From Streptomyces nojiriensis (lineage in GTDB: Bacteria; Actinomycetota; Actinomycetes; Streptomycetales; Streptomycetaceae): a stretch of 64,000 nucleotides of DNA. Positions within the stretch are counted from its first letter, which is position 1, and every line of letters begins with the position of its first letter. Below, in pieces: positions 38,635 to 47,574 of the stretch. The stretch covers positions 8,245,501-8,309,500 of the forward strand of contig NZ_CP071139.1 of assembly GCF_017639205.1 (NCBI RefSeq). Reading direction: 5' to 3'. The notes beneath the pieces were generated by a model that was given only the letters and a program-made list of their open reading frames with translations, searched no databases and was not told the DNA's origin. Made by a program: the position numbers and the translations under genes.

Positions 38635-38694
38635 GTTCTCCCATCGTGGCAAACTCGTAAAGTACCTGTCAATCATGAATGCGGAGGTCGTCCG

Positions 38695-39138
38695 ATGGGC
38701 GAGCAGAGTCACCGTCGTGTGCTGAGCTTCGTGGTGCGCCACGCCTGGCTCAGCATGCGGGCGGCGATCGGGGTCGAGCTGGAGGAATTCGGGCTCACCG
38801 TGCCGCAGTTCGCGACCTTGATGATCGTGGGGCAGTCCCCGGGCATCTCGGTGGCCCAGCTGGCCCGCCTGGTCGGGAGCTCCCGCCAGGCCGCCAACGA
38901 GATGCTCGCGGCGCTGGAACGCGACGGCCTGATCCTCCGGGCCCCGCACGCCACCGACCGCAGGACCCACCAGTTGAGCCTCACGGAGCTCGGACACGCG
39001 CGCTACGAGGAGGCGCTCCCGGCCGTCCAGCGGCGCGAGGCCGAACTGGAGGAGGGGCTGACGCCGGAGCAGTGCGAGGCGGCGTTCGCCTGGATGTCGG
39101 CCATGTCGAACGCCCGGCAGGGGGCCGTGAGGAACTGA
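38695..39138 (+). CDS. MarR family transcriptional regulator
   Basis: A 147-residue winged-helix repressor. ISVAQLARLVGSSRQAANEMLAALERDGLILRAPHATDRRTHQLSLTELG is the MarR DNA-binding domain. GGAGG lies nine bases before ATG 38695. It probably controls the divergent MFS exporter in response to its substrate. Confidence 0.9.
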   Translation: MGEQSHRRVLSFVVRHAWLSMRAAIGVELEEFGLTVPQFATLMIVGQSPGISVAQLARLVGSSRQAANEMLAALERDGLILRAPHATDRRTHQLSLTELGHARYEEALPAVQRREAELEEGLTPEQCEAAFAWMSAMSNARQGAVRN

Positions 39139-39247
39139 CCCGGCCCCTCGGCCCCCGACCGCCGACCCCCGACCCCGGACCGCCTGGCCGCCGGGGCGGG
39201 GGCGCGGCTCGGCGAGGGGTCGGGGCTCGGCAGGGGTGTCGATCGGC

Positions 39248-39946
39248 TCAGGGCGTGGACTTCCAGCCCTGCCCGTGGAGCCGCTCGAACCCGTCCAGGA
39301 GGAGGTCCAGCGCGAACTCGAACTCGAACTGGTCGTCGCACCCCTGCCCGACGACCGACCGCCGGTCGTGCGCCACCGCCCGCGCCAGTTCGGTGACGTG
39401 GGGATACCGCCGGGCCATCACCTCGTACGCGGCGGCCTGCGCCCGCTCGTCCTGCGGTGCGGTGTCCGCCGGGTCGTCGAACAGCTCCTCGGTGAAGCCC
39501 AGCACCCGGCTGCCGAGGGCGTGCATCGCGTGGTGGGTGAGGTCGGTCGAGAAGCCGCCGGCCCGGAAGGTTCCGATCACCGAGTCGAGGTAGGCGAGCA
39601 CCGCCGGCGTCGGGCTGGTGCGCGACCGGATGACCTGAGCCGCCCAGGTGTGCGCGAGGAGGGCGCCGCGCGCCCCGAGGATCCGCCCGCGGACCGCGCT
39701 CTTCCAGTCGGAACCGGGCACTTGGCCCGCGATGCCCGCGACGACGACTTCCACCATGCCGTCCAGGAGCTCCTCCTTGTTGGCGACGTGCTTGTACAGC
39801 GCCATCGGCACGACGCCCAGCTCCTGGGCCAATTTGCGCATGCTCAGCGCCTCGATCCCGGCGTCGTCGGCGAAGGCTACGGCGGCGCGCAGCACCCGGT
39901 CCCGGCTCAGGGGGGTCCGGCGTGGTTCCTGCGGCTGCTGGGGCAT
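39248..39946 (-). CDS. TetR family transcriptional regulator
   Basis: A 232-residue repressor. RVLRAAVAFADDAGIEALSMRKLAQELGVVPMALYKHVANKEELLDG is the TetR helix-turn-helix, and the C-terminal part (FEFALDLLLDGFERL) is the tetracycline-repressor-like ligand domain. GGAGAAG precedes ATG 39946; upstream in-frame Met at 40039 would run into the operator. Divergent from the DUF4386 gene with paired dyads. Confidence 0.9.
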   Translation of the reverse strand: MPQQPQEPRRTPLSRDRVLRAAVAFADDAGIEALSMRKLAQELGVVPMALYKHVANKEELLDGMVEVVVAGIAGQVPGSDWKSAVRGRILGARGALLAHTWAAQVIRSRTSPTPAVLAYLDSVIGTFRAGGFSTDLTHHAMHALGSRVLGFTEELFDDPADTAPQDERAQAAAYEVMARRYPHVTELARAVAHDRRSVVGQGCDDQFEFEFALDLLLDGFERLHGQGWKSTP

Positions 39947-40001
39947 GGGGGCTTCTCCCTCGATCCGGTCCCGGGGTGGTGCGGGCGGCGTCCGTCCCGC
40001 C

Positions 40002-40061
40002 TTGACGAGTGTACGGCGTACACCTAGGGTGAGCGCCAAGCGTCAGGTGTACGCCGTACAC
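40002..40061 (+). promoter_or_regulatory. Promoter with paired TetR operators
   Basis: GTGTACGGCGTACAC at 40009-40023 and GTGTACGCCGTACAC at 40047-40061 are 15-base palindromes, 38 bases apart. The promoter TTGACG (40002-40007), 17-base spacer, TAGGGT (40025-40030) holds the first operator in its spacer, so bound TetR would block transcription of the DUF4386 gene. Confidence 0.8.
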
Positions 40062-40084
40062 CAATGAGGGAGGGGCTGTTCCGT

Positions 40085-40768
40085 ATGGGATCGACCAGGA
40101 GGACCGCGATCGTCGCGGGTGTGCTGTTCCTCGTCACCGAGGTCGCCGCGATCGGCGGGCTCGCGCTCTACCGTCCCGTTCTGCACGACACCGGCTACGT
40201 CCTCGGATCGGGCGCCGACACCCAGGTGTTCCTGGGGGCGCTGTGCGAGTTCGTGCTCGCGCTGGCCGTCACGGGCACGGGGGCCGCGCTGTACCCGGTC
40301 CTGCGGAAGCGCAACGAAGGGGCGGCCATCGGCTACGTCTGCGGGCGCCTGCTGGAGGCCGCCGTCATCGTCGTCGGCATCATCAACGTGCTGTCGGTGG
40401 TGACGCTGAGGAGGCAGGCGGAGGGTGCGGCGAGCGCCGACGGATCGTCCCTGGTCACGGCCGGGCAGGCCCTGGTGGCCTTCCACGACTGGACGTTCCT
40501 GTTCGGGCCGAACTTCGTCCTCGGGGCCAACACCCTGGTGCTGGCCGGTCTGATGTACACCTCGCGGCTCATACCGCGGTGGATCGCCGTTCTGGGCCTG
40601 GTCGGCGGGACGATGATCTGCGCCTCGGCGACCGCCGTGCTGTTCGGTGTCTACGAGCAGGTCTCGGCGGCGGGGTCGCTCGCGGCGCTTCCCGTGTTCG
40701 CCTGGGAGGTGACGCTGGCCGTCCGGCTGCTCGCCAAGGGCTTCGACGCGGGAGCCGACGCCGCGTGA
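40085..40768 (+). CDS. DUF4386 family membrane protein
   Basis: A 227-residue protein with six hydrophobic helices. RRTAIVAGVLFLVTEVAAIGG, then RLLEAAVIVVGIINVL and LIPRWIAVLGLVGG match DUF4386. ATG 40085 is chosen because GGGAGGGG lies about ten bases upstream; ATG 40064 lies before it. Repressed by the adjacent TetR protein most likely. Confidence 0.85.
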   Translation: MGSTRRTAIVAGVLFLVTEVAAIGGLALYRPVLHDTGYVLGSGADTQVFLGALCEFVLALAVTGTGAALYPVLRKRNEGAAIGYVCGRLLEAAVIVVGIINVLSVVTLRRQAEGAASADGSSLVTAGQALVAFHDWTFLFGPNFVLGANTLVLAGLMYTSRLIPRWIAVLGLVGGTMICASATAVLFGVYEQVSAAGSLAALPVFAWEVTLAVRLLAKGFDAGADAA

Positions 40769-40788
40769 CGGTACGCGTCGGCTCCCGC
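40748..40788. terminator. Hairpin terminator between convergent genes
   Basis: A 14-base perfect stem: CGGGAGCCGACGC region at 40748-40761 pairs with GCGTCGGCTCCCGC region at 40775-40788. The DUF4386 stop codon falls in the 13-base loop. It faces the polyprenyl synthase end at 40802, so it could serve both strands. Confidence 0.7.
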
Positions 40789-40801
40789 CCGTCGCCGTCC
40801 C

Positions 40802-41896
40802 TCACGGCATCCGGTCCACGTTCCACATCGGCAGGCCCCGGAAGAACTCCACGGCCTCCGCACGCCAGTACGGTTCCCAGGACGCGGCCTCGGCGGCGGC
40901 GGCCTCCGCGTGCCGCCGGATCTCCGCCTTGAGCCGCCGGTCCACGCCGGCGGCGCGGGCGATCTCCCTGATCCGGCCCAGGGTTTCGTCCGGGCAGCCG
41001 GGATCACCGAGCGCGGCTTCGACGAGGGCCGCGTCGGCCCCGGTCGCGGCGGCCAGGACCGCGCGGACGGCGTAGGTGCGGCGGCCCGAGCGGATGTCGG
41101 CCCCGGTGGACTTCACCTCGGCCGCCGGGTCGTCGCCGGACGGGCCGAACAGGTCGATGAAGTCGTCGCGCATCTGCTCGGAAATGCCCACCAGCCGCGA
41201 GTACCGGTGCAGTCGGGCGCGGTGCGGCGCCGGATCCCCGCCCGCGGCCAGCAGGCCCATCGTCAGCGGCGCGAGGATCGAGTACCGCGCGCTCTTGAAG
41301 TCGGTGACGGTGTGCAGGAACTCCTCGTCGGGCAGGGTGTGGGAGTCCCGCTCCAGGTCGGCGATCTGCCCGGCCACGGTCTCCGCCGCGGTGCGCGTGT
41401 GCACGCCGAGCAGGGCCTGGCGGAGCTCGGCGGGAACCTCGGCCTCCAGCAGTACCTGGGTGGACAGGAACGCGGCGAGGTCCCCGGCGAGCATCGCGAG
41501 CCCGAGGGCGGTGGCGTCCTGGCCGGGGAACTCCCGGCGGTAGGCGTAGTACGTCGACGGGCCGCCGCGGCGCAGGGGCGCGTCGTCGATGATGTCGTCG
41601 TGGACGAGGCCGTGCGTCTGGAGCAGTTCGATGCTCAGCGCGGCCTCGGCGAGCCCCGGTATCTCGTCGGTGGTGACCAGCCGGGCCGCCTCGTACAGCA
41701 GGACGACCCGCAGCCGCTTGCCGCCGCGCATCGAGAACTCCCGCAGGAGCTCCAGGCAGCGGGGGACGTACCGGCTGGGCGCCGGGACGTCGAAACGCCC
41801 GCCGAGGCTGTCGAAGTACTGCTCGAACCGGGCGTCGAAGCGGATCCGGTGACCGGCGACGCGTTCCAGGGTGGTGGCCGTGACGTTGACGTGCAT
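40802..41896 (-). CDS. Polyprenyl diphosphate synthase
   Basis: A 364-residue all-helical prenyltransferase. GGKRLRVVL, the first Asp-rich motif DDIIDDAPLRRGGPS, QIADLERD-type region and second Asp-rich motif DDFIDLFG are present. Residues before the first motif set product length; LLQTHGLVHDDIIDD has L and Q at the fourth and fifth positions before DD. Product (GPP, FPP or GGPP) not decided. No terpene synthase gene lies nearby (the one here is 10 kb away). Confidence 0.88.
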   Translation of the reverse strand: MHVNVTATTLERVAGHRIRFDARFEQYFDSLGGRFDVPAPSRYVPRCLELLREFSMRGGKRLRVVLLYEAARLVTTDEIPGLAEAALSIELLQTHGLVHDDIIDDAPLRRGGPSTYYAYRREFPGQDATALGLAMLAGDLAAFLSTQVLLEAEVPAELRQALLGVHTRTAAETVAGQIADLERDSHTLPDEEFLHTVTDFKSARYSILAPLTMGLLAAGGDPAPHRARLHRYSRLVGISEQMRDDFIDLFGPSGDDPAAEVKSTGADIRSGRRTYAVRAVLAAATGADAALVEAALGDPGCPDETLGRIREIARAAGVDRRLKAEIRRHAEAAAAEAASWEPYWRAEAVEFFRGLPMWNVDRMP

Positions 41897-41937
41897 GAAG
41901 ATCAGTATCGATCACGGCCCCGCCCGCCCGAACGGGT

Positions 41938-42915
41938 TCAGCCGCCTGAGGGTGCGGCGGAGAGGCAGGCCCGCAGTTCGGCTTCGCCGGCGTTTCCGCC
42001 CGTGCACATGATCGCCACCCGCTGCCCGGCAAGGCCGTCGCGTGCGGCGAGGAGCCCGGCCAGCGATGCGGCGGCCGCCGCCTCGGCCACCGTTCGGGCA
42101 TCACGCATGAGCAGCCACTGGGCCCACCGGATGTCGTCGTCGCCGACCAGCCGGAAGTCCGCGAGGTGCTCGCGGATCAGACGCTGGGTCAGCTCGAAGC
42201 CCGACCCGGTGGCCAGACCCTCCGCCGTCGTGGTGTTCGGACGCTCCACGCAGCGGCCCGAGCGCCAGGAGTCGTGCGCGGCGGGCGAGTGGCGGGACTG
42301 CACCGCGATGACGCGGCAGCGCGGACTGATCGCCGCCGCCACCAGGCACGCGGCGGCCGCGCCGCTGCCACCACCGACCGGCACGACGATCGCGTCGAGC
42401 TCCGGTTCCTGCTCGAAGACCTCCAGGTACGCGGTGGCCACGCCAGCGATCAGGTCCGGTTCGTTCGCCGCGCTGACCAAGCGCATCCCGCGCCGGGGTG
42501 CGAGCTGCTCGGCGTGGCGGCGGGCCTCCTCGAAGTCCGCCCCGTATTCGACCAGTTCGGCGCCGAGGCGCCGCACGGCCGCGGCCTTCAGCGGATTCGG
42601 GTTCTGCGGCATGACGATGGTGCAGGGGACGTGGAAGAGGGCCGCGGCATAGGCGAGGGACTGCGCGTGGTTGCCGGTGGAGTACGACAGGACACCCCGT
42701 GCACGCTCGGCCGGGTCCATCGCGGCCAGCAGGGTGACGCCCCCTCGGACCTTGAGGGCGCCGGTCGGCTGCAGGTTCTCGTGCTTGACCAGCACACGGA
42801 CCCCGGCGCCGACGGAGGCGTCGAGGGCGGGATGGGAGAGCAGCGGGGTCGGGGACAGGTGCGCGCTCTGCAGACGACGCGCGCGAAGGACGTCGGAGAT
42901 CGTCGGTGTGGGCAT
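41938..42915 (-). CDS. Threonine/serine dehydratase-like PLP enzyme
   Basis: A 325-residue fold-type II PLP enzyme. KHENLQPTGALKVRGG carries the Schiff-base Lys, STGNHAQSLAYAA binds the carboxylate, and PVGGGSGAAAA binds the PLP phosphate. Canonical threonine dehydratases have SFKxRGA; here GALKVRG. Likely deaminates Thr/Ser or a hydroxy amino acid. Start ATG 42915. Divergent from a LysR gene. Confidence 0.88.
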   Translation of the reverse strand: MPTPTISDVLRARRLQSAHLSPTPLLSHPALDASVGAGVRVLVKHENLQPTGALKVRGGVTLLAAMDPAERARGVLSYSTGNHAQSLAYAAALFHVPCTIVMPQNPNPLKAAAVRRLGAELVEYGADFEEARRHAEQLAPRRGMRLVSAANEPDLIAGVATAYLEVFEQEPELDAIVVPVGGGSGAAAACLVAAAISPRCRVIAVQSRHSPAAHDSWRSGRCVERPNTTTAEGLATGSGFELTQRLIREHLADFRLVGDDDIRWAQWLLMRDARTVAEAAAAASLAGLLAARDGLAGQRVAIMCTGGNAGEAELRACLSAAPSGG

Positions 42916-42969
42916 GCCCTCATGCTGCGCAGGAGCCAATCCATAGGACAAATGTCAGTTTCCGATGAA

Positions 42970-42990
42970 TTCATCGATACCATCGATGAA
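42970..42990. promoter_or_regulatory. LysR-type operator
   Basis: TTCATCGAT-ACC-ATCGATGAA is a perfect 21-base dyad with the T-N11-A form. Its last base is the A of the LysR start codon, so binding may also block the regulator's own expression. Confidence 0.75.
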
Positions 42991-43892
42991 TGTTCGACGA
43001 GAACCGACTCCGGGTGTTCGCCGCCATCGCACGTGAGGGTTCGGTGACGGCTGCCGCCGCGGCGCTGCACTACGCGCAGCCGTCGGTCAGCCACCACCTC
43101 GCCAGACTCGAAGCCGAAGCCGGTGTGCCGCTCGTTCAGCGGGCAGGCCGCGGCATCCGGCTGACCGAGGCCGGCCGACTGCTCGCCGATCGCGCGGAGG
43201 AGATCCTCGGCCGGATCGATTCGGCCCGGACCGAACTCGCCGCCCACGCCGGGCTCAGCGCCGGACGGGTGCGCCTCGCGGCGTTCCCGTCCGCGCTCGC
43301 CACGCTCGTACCCGCGGTGGCCGCCGCCTTCGGCGCCGAACACCCGGACATCGAACTGGCTCTGACCGAAGCGGAGCCTCCCGAGGCCCTGGCGGCCCTG
43401 CGGCGCGGCGAGGCCGACGTCGCCTTCACCTTCCACCACGGTGACAGCCCACCCGGTGGTCGCGAGGGCCACACCGTGACGTCGATCCTGCACGAGCCGG
43501 TCTACATCGTCAGCCGGGCCGGCGCCTCGTGGCCCGGTCCGCGCACCGACCTCGAGACCTACCGCGGACAGCGGTGGATCGCCGGCTGCGAGCGGTGCCG
43601 CACACACCTCCTGTCGGCGTGCGGAAAGCGCGGCTTCACTCCTGCCATCGCCTTCGAGACCGACGACTACGTCGCGGCCCAGGCCCTCGTGGCCGCCGGC
43701 CTCGGCGTCAGCACGCTGCCGGGCCTCGCCCTGCGCGCCCATCTCCACCCCGGCGTGCGGATCGACCGCCTACCGGGCGACCACCGCGTCGTCGACGCCG
43801 TCGCCTACGGCGCACCACCGCTCCCGGCCCCGATCGAAGCCTTCCTGAAGGTGGTCAAGGAGACCGCCGTCGAGCCCGTGCAATGGCCCTGA
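42990..43892 (+). CDS. LysR family transcriptional regulator
   Basis: A 300-residue protein: NRLRVFAAIAREGSVTAAAAALHYAQPSVSHHLARLEAEAGVPLVQR is the LysR helix-turn-helix, and the rest is a type 2 periplasmic-binding effector domain. No RBS is visible and the start lies at the edge of the dyad, so translation may be leaderless. Likely controls the divergent dehydratase. Confidence 0.9.
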   Translation: MFDENRLRVFAAIAREGSVTAAAAALHYAQPSVSHHLARLEAEAGVPLVQRAGRGIRLTEAGRLLADRAEEILGRIDSARTELAAHAGLSAGRVRLAAFPSALATLVPAVAAAFGAEHPDIELALTEAEPPEALAALRRGEADVAFTFHHGDSPPGGREGHTVTSILHEPVYIVSRAGASWPGPRTDLETYRGQRWIAGCERCRTHLLSACGKRGFTPAIAFETDDYVAAQALVAAGLGVSTLPGLALRAHLHPGVRIDRLPGDHRVVDAVAYGAPPLPAPIEAFLKVVKETAVEPVQWP

Positions 43893-43942
43893 CGGGCCTG
43901 ACCTGTGCGAACGGCGTCCGCGAGGACCTTCCGCCCACGGCC

Positions 43943-44773
43943 TCAGTCCCACCAGAACGTCCAGTGGGCATTCCCCAGCAGAGCCTGCTCCGCGTAGAGC
44001 AGGATGCTCTCGTACCCCTGCAAGACGTTGTCCGGGCAGAACGCGAAGTGTTCCGCGGCGACCGCGAGGGCTTCATCCGGTGACTGCGGTGGAACCGCCA
44101 CGGACACGTCCAGCCGCGCGTGCGACAGAGCGACCACCCGGGCTCCGAAGCGATCCTCCCAGGAACGAAGAACGGCACACAGTCGCGCCACGTCGCTTTC
44201 GTAGTGGACCGGCCCCGACCAGCCGATCGCCGCAGGGAGGTCCGCGGACCGGCCCACCGGGACCAGCGCGAGCCGAGGGCTTTCGAGCCAGGGCCCGATC
44301 AATCCGTCGGCGACGTCCCCCGCAGTCGCGTCCGGATCCGCCGGCGCCCCTCCCGCCGACGCAAGTCCGGGCCAGCGACGGGTGAACGGGGCGATGGCCT
44401 CGGCAGCGTCCTCTTCATCCTGATCCTCCTCGGCGTCCGATACCGCCGACTCCCAAAGGTCCCGGAGAACGTCCTCGGCATGGTGATCGCCCGGGTCCGA
44501 CACCATGCCGGGATCCAGCCCGCCGCCCCACCACTCCCCGATGCCTGACTCGTCCTGGAGGAGGACGGGCCTCAGTCCCACCGCATCCCCGACCGGCTGG
44601 CAGCGAGCCCAGGCACCGGGCATCGCGGCCCCGTCGGCCATCCAGAGCAACGGCTCGCGCCAAGGACCGTCGCCGGTCTCGCTCACCAGCGAGCCCGCCG
44701 GCAGGCTGAGGCCCAGCGTTCCGCCCGTCGGGTCGGCCGACAGCGCCACCAGCGGCTTGGAATGTGTCGTCAT
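43943..44773 (-). CDS. DUF4253 domain protein
   Basis: A 276-residue protein. The C-terminal half (RLALVPVGRSADLPAAIGWSG, VLRSWEDRFGARVVALS, AAEHFAFCPDNVLQGYES, WTFWWD) is the DUF4253 pattern of Streptomyces. Start ATG 44773. Function unknown; it converges on the LysR gene. Confidence 0.85.
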   Translation of the reverse strand: MTTHSKPLVALSADPTGGTLGLSLPAGSLVSETGDGPWREPLLWMADGAAMPGAWARCQPVGDAVGLRPVLLQDESGIGEWWGGGLDPGMVSDPGDHHAEDVLRDLWESAVSDAEEDQDEEDAAEAIAPFTRRWPGLASAGGAPADPDATAGDVADGLIGPWLESPRLALVPVGRSADLPAAIGWSGPVHYESDVARLCAVLRSWEDRFGARVVALSHARLDVSVAVPPQSPDEALAVAAEHFAFCPDNVLQGYESILLYAEQALLGNAHWTFWWD

Positions 44774-45100
44774 GCGTGGGAAGGTAACGGCCCCCACCGA
44801 CAACGCAGGGTCAGCCCACCGCGTGACCGCCCCCGGGCGCGATCCGACCACTCCGTGGCCACGGAAACCGAGGTGGGAGAGCTGTTGCACCAGCGCGGCT
44901 GACGCACGGCATTCACGGTCGCTGAAAGCGTGAACGCGTGGGCGCCCGGCCCCGATCTGTGGTGGTGGCGCCCCACCCCCGCATCCTCACGGGAGACCTC
45001 GGGCGTTCACTCCGCTCGGCCGGCGCCGTCGGCACCGACCTGGAGACGCGAGGGTAAATGCGTCGACAGCGCGCCTCGGTACCCGGCAAAGTGGCCGCCC
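44774..45100. other. Divergent intergenic region, 327 bases
   Basis: No gene. A short inverted pair TTCACG / CGTGAA lies near 44911-44933. No clear promoter or operator recognised. Confidence 0.4.
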
Positions 45101-45841
45101 GTGACGAGCAGTGAGCTGTGGACCCGTGCGACCGCCGACCGCTACGACGCCGAGGAGTCCGAGACGTCCTCGGCCGCCTTCCTCGGACCGACTCTCGACT
45201 TCCTCGCCGAGCTCGCGGGAGACGGCCGGGCACTGGAGTTCGCCATCGGGACCGGACGGGTGGGCGTTCCGCTCCGGGAACGCGGCGTGCCGGTCGTGGG
45301 CATCGAACTGTCCGAGCACATGGCGGCGGTGCTGCGGCGCAAGACCGACGAGGACACGCTCCCGGTGGTCATCGGTGACATGGCCACCACCGTCGTTCCC
45401 GGCGAGTTCACCCTGGTCTATCTCGTCTACAACACCATCACGAACCTGCTCACGCAGGACGAGCAGGTCGAGTGCTTCCGCAACGCCGCACGTCATCTGG
45501 AGCCCGGCGGCCGATTCGTCATCGAACTGGGCGTGCCGCCGCTGCGGTTCCTGCCGCCCGGCCAGGTCGCGGTGCCGTTCGACGTCTCCGAGCAGCATCT
45601 CGGCTTCGACACCTTCGACCTCGTCGAGCAGATCCTCGTCTCGCACCACTTCACCCGCGACGGCGACGGCGGCCGCTACCGCCGCGACAACTCCCGGCAC
45701 CGCTATGCCTGGCCGGCAGAGCTCGACCTGATGGCACGGCTGGCCGGGCTCGAGAGGGAACGCCGCGTCGCGGACTGGGACGGTTCGCCGTTCACCCAGG
45801 ACTCCGCGAAGCACATCTCGGTGTGGCGCAAGCCAACCTGA
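45101..45841 (+). CDS. Class I SAM-dependent methyltransferase
   Basis: A 246-residue methyltransferase. ALEFAIGTGRVGVPLRERGVPVVGIELSEHM is motif I and the loop to the ribose-binding acid (E), LVYLVYNTITNLL is motif II, and LEPGGRFVIELGVPP motif III. GTG 45101 starts the family-like sequence TSSELWTRATADRYD; upstream codons look unrelated. Substrate unknown. Convergent with the VOC gene across a terminator. Confidence 0.85.
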   Translation: MTSSELWTRATADRYDAEESETSSAAFLGPTLDFLAELAGDGRALEFAIGTGRVGVPLRERGVPVVGIELSEHMAAVLRRKTDEDTLPVVIGDMATTVVPGEFTLVYLVYNTITNLLTQDEQVECFRNAARHLEPGGRFVIELGVPPLRFLPPGQVAVPFDVSEQHLGFDTFDLVEQILVSHHFTRDGDGGRYRRDNSRHRYAWPAELDLMARLAGLERERRVADWDGSPFTQDSAKHISVWRKPT

Positions 45842-45907
45842 GGCCGGCCACCGGACCGTCGATCGTCCCCTGCTGGTGGCGCTCCTGGACTCGGCGGCCG
45901 CGTTCAC

Positions 45908-45935
45908 CGGGAGCCCTGGGATCTCAGGGCTCCCG
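45908..45935. terminator. Strong hairpin between convergent genes
   Basis: An 11-base perfect stem: CGGGAGCCCTG at 45908-45918 with CAGGGCTCCCG at 45925-45935, loop GGATCT. It lies between the convergent methyltransferase and VOC genes. Confidence 0.75.
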
Positions 45936-45956
45936 CGTGAGCGGCTGTGCGTGGCG

Positions 45957-46355
45957 TCAGCGTGCGAACTTTTCGATGGCCGCCGGGGTGACGGGGGTGA
46001 AGAAGTTGACGAGGTTGCCGTCGGGGTCGCGGAACAGCAGCGACCGGTTGCCCCAGGGCATCGTGGTGGGCTCGGTGACGAAGTCGGTGACGAAGCCGGT
46101 CAGGTTCTGGTGAACGCGGTCCACGTCGTCGACGAGGAACTCGGTGATCACGCTGTGGTTGTCCGCCGGGCGGGCAGAGTCCGGGGCGAACAGCGGGACG
46201 GTGCGGGTGCCGGCGATCGCGAGGGTGGCGCCCGCGGTCCGGAGTTCGGCGAAGTCCTCTGTGGCCCACGTCGCCCGCGCCCCTGTGGCTCGCTCGTAGA
46301 AGTCGACGAGGCGTGCGACGTCGCCGGTGATGATGCGGATCGAGACGAAGTCCAT
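45957..46355 (-). CDS. VOC/glyoxalase family protein
   Basis: A 132-residue protein with paired beta-alpha-beta-beta-beta modules: FVSIRIITGDVARLVDFYERATGA and EFLVDDVDRVHQNL, SLLFRDPDGNLVNFFTP. This is a vicinal oxygen chelate fold; the Glu/His metal ligands are partly seen. Divergent from the WYL regulator, which probably controls it. Confidence 0.88.
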   Translation of the reverse strand: MDFVSIRIITGDVARLVDFYERATGARATWATEDFAELRTAGATLAIAGTRTVPLFAPDSARPADNHSVITEFLVDDVDRVHQNLTGFVTDFVTEPTTMPWGNRSLLFRDPDGNLVNFFTPVTPAAIEKFAR

Positions 46356-46448
46356 GGGAATCTCCTTGGCTGTGCTGGAGGCTTGCTCGTCGCAGGCTAG
46401 GAGAAATAGTGGACAGAATCGGTCCTGTATTCGCGTTAGGCTGCCGAC

Positions 46449-47459
46449 ATGCCTCGACCAACCGGCCGCGTGCTGACACTCCTGGAGCTGCTGCAGTCGG
46501 GCGGCACCCGGACGGTGGCCGAACTCGCCGACCGGCTCGGCGTCGAAGGGCGCACCGTGCGCCGGTACGTGGACCAACTGATCGACCTCAACGTGCCCGT
46601 GGAATCGGTGCGCGGCCGCTACGGCGGGTACCGGCTGGCTCCCGGGTACCGGTTGCCTCCGCTCATGCTCAGCGACGACGAGGCGCTGGCCGTGGCGCTC
46701 GGCCTGGTCGCGGGCCGCCGCGCAGGGTTGACGACGGCGGAGCGCACGGCAAGCGAGACGGCGTCGGCGAAGATCCGGCGGGTGCTGCCCAAGCACATCG
46801 CCCGTCGGCTCGACACACTCCTGGAAGCTCTCGCCTTCACGGATCAGCCCGGCGAGTTCGACACCCCGGACGCCGGGGTCCTGCTCACGATCGCCGATGC
46901 GGTGCGCCACTGCCGACCGGTCTCGATCCGCTACACCGACCGTGACGGACGGCGCAGCGAACGCACGCTGCACGCGTACGGGATCGTCGCGCATGCGGGC
47001 CGGTGGTACGTCACCGGCAAGGACGCCCGGATCGGCAAGGACCGAACCTTCCGGCTCGATCGCATCGCGGACGCGCGGACCCTGCCCGGCTCATTCGAAG
47101 CGCCAGTGGGTCCCGGTCCGGAACAGCGCGTGTTGTCAGGGTTCGCCACGGCCGAGTACCAGCATGAGGTGACCTTGCGGATCCACGGGACGGTTGAGCA
47201 GATCCGCGCCCGCCTTCCGGCCAGCGTCGCGAGCCTGGAGGAGCACGAGTCCGCGGCCGGCGAGGACCGCGCGACCGAGCGCTGGCTGCGCGTCGAGCTG
47301 CGGGCGGAGCGGCTCGACTGGCTCCCCCCGGTACTCGCCTCACTCGACCGGCCGTTCGTCATCGAGCGCCCCGATGAACTCCGCGACCTCGTCATCGCGC
47401 TCGCCGACCGCCTCACGTCCTACGCCGCCGATCCTGACCGCGAGAAACCAATGTCATGA
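46449..47459 (+). CDS. WYL-domain transcriptional regulator (YafY type)
   Basis: A 336-residue protein. The N-terminal helix-turn-helix RTVAELADRLGVEGRTVRRYVDQL with RGRYGGYRL wing is HTH_11, followed by a WYL domain (SIRYTDRDGRRSERTLHAYGIVAHAGRWYVTG) and a WCX-like end. Divergent from the VOC gene by 93 bases, so autoregulation and VOC control are likely. Confidence 0.9.
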   Translation: MPRPTGRVLTLLELLQSGGTRTVAELADRLGVEGRTVRRYVDQLIDLNVPVESVRGRYGGYRLAPGYRLPPLMLSDDEALAVALGLVAGRRAGLTTAERTASETASAKIRRVLPKHIARRLDTLLEALAFTDQPGEFDTPDAGVLLTIADAVRHCRPVSIRYTDRDGRRSERTLHAYGIVAHAGRWYVTGKDARIGKDRTFRLDRIADARTLPGSFEAPVGPGPEQRVLSGFATAEYQHEVTLRIHGTVEQIRARLPASVASLEEHESAAGEDRATERWLRVELRAERLDWLPPVLASLDRPFVIERPDELRDLVIALADRLTSYAADPDREKPMS

Positions 47460-47574
47460 GACGGCACACCTGATCATCTCGTGGCCGCCCCAGACATCGC
47501 TCCAACAGGTCCGCTTGTCCGTCTCCGCCGCCGGCACCCTCATGTGGCTCGACACGTGATCGACAAGACGCTGC

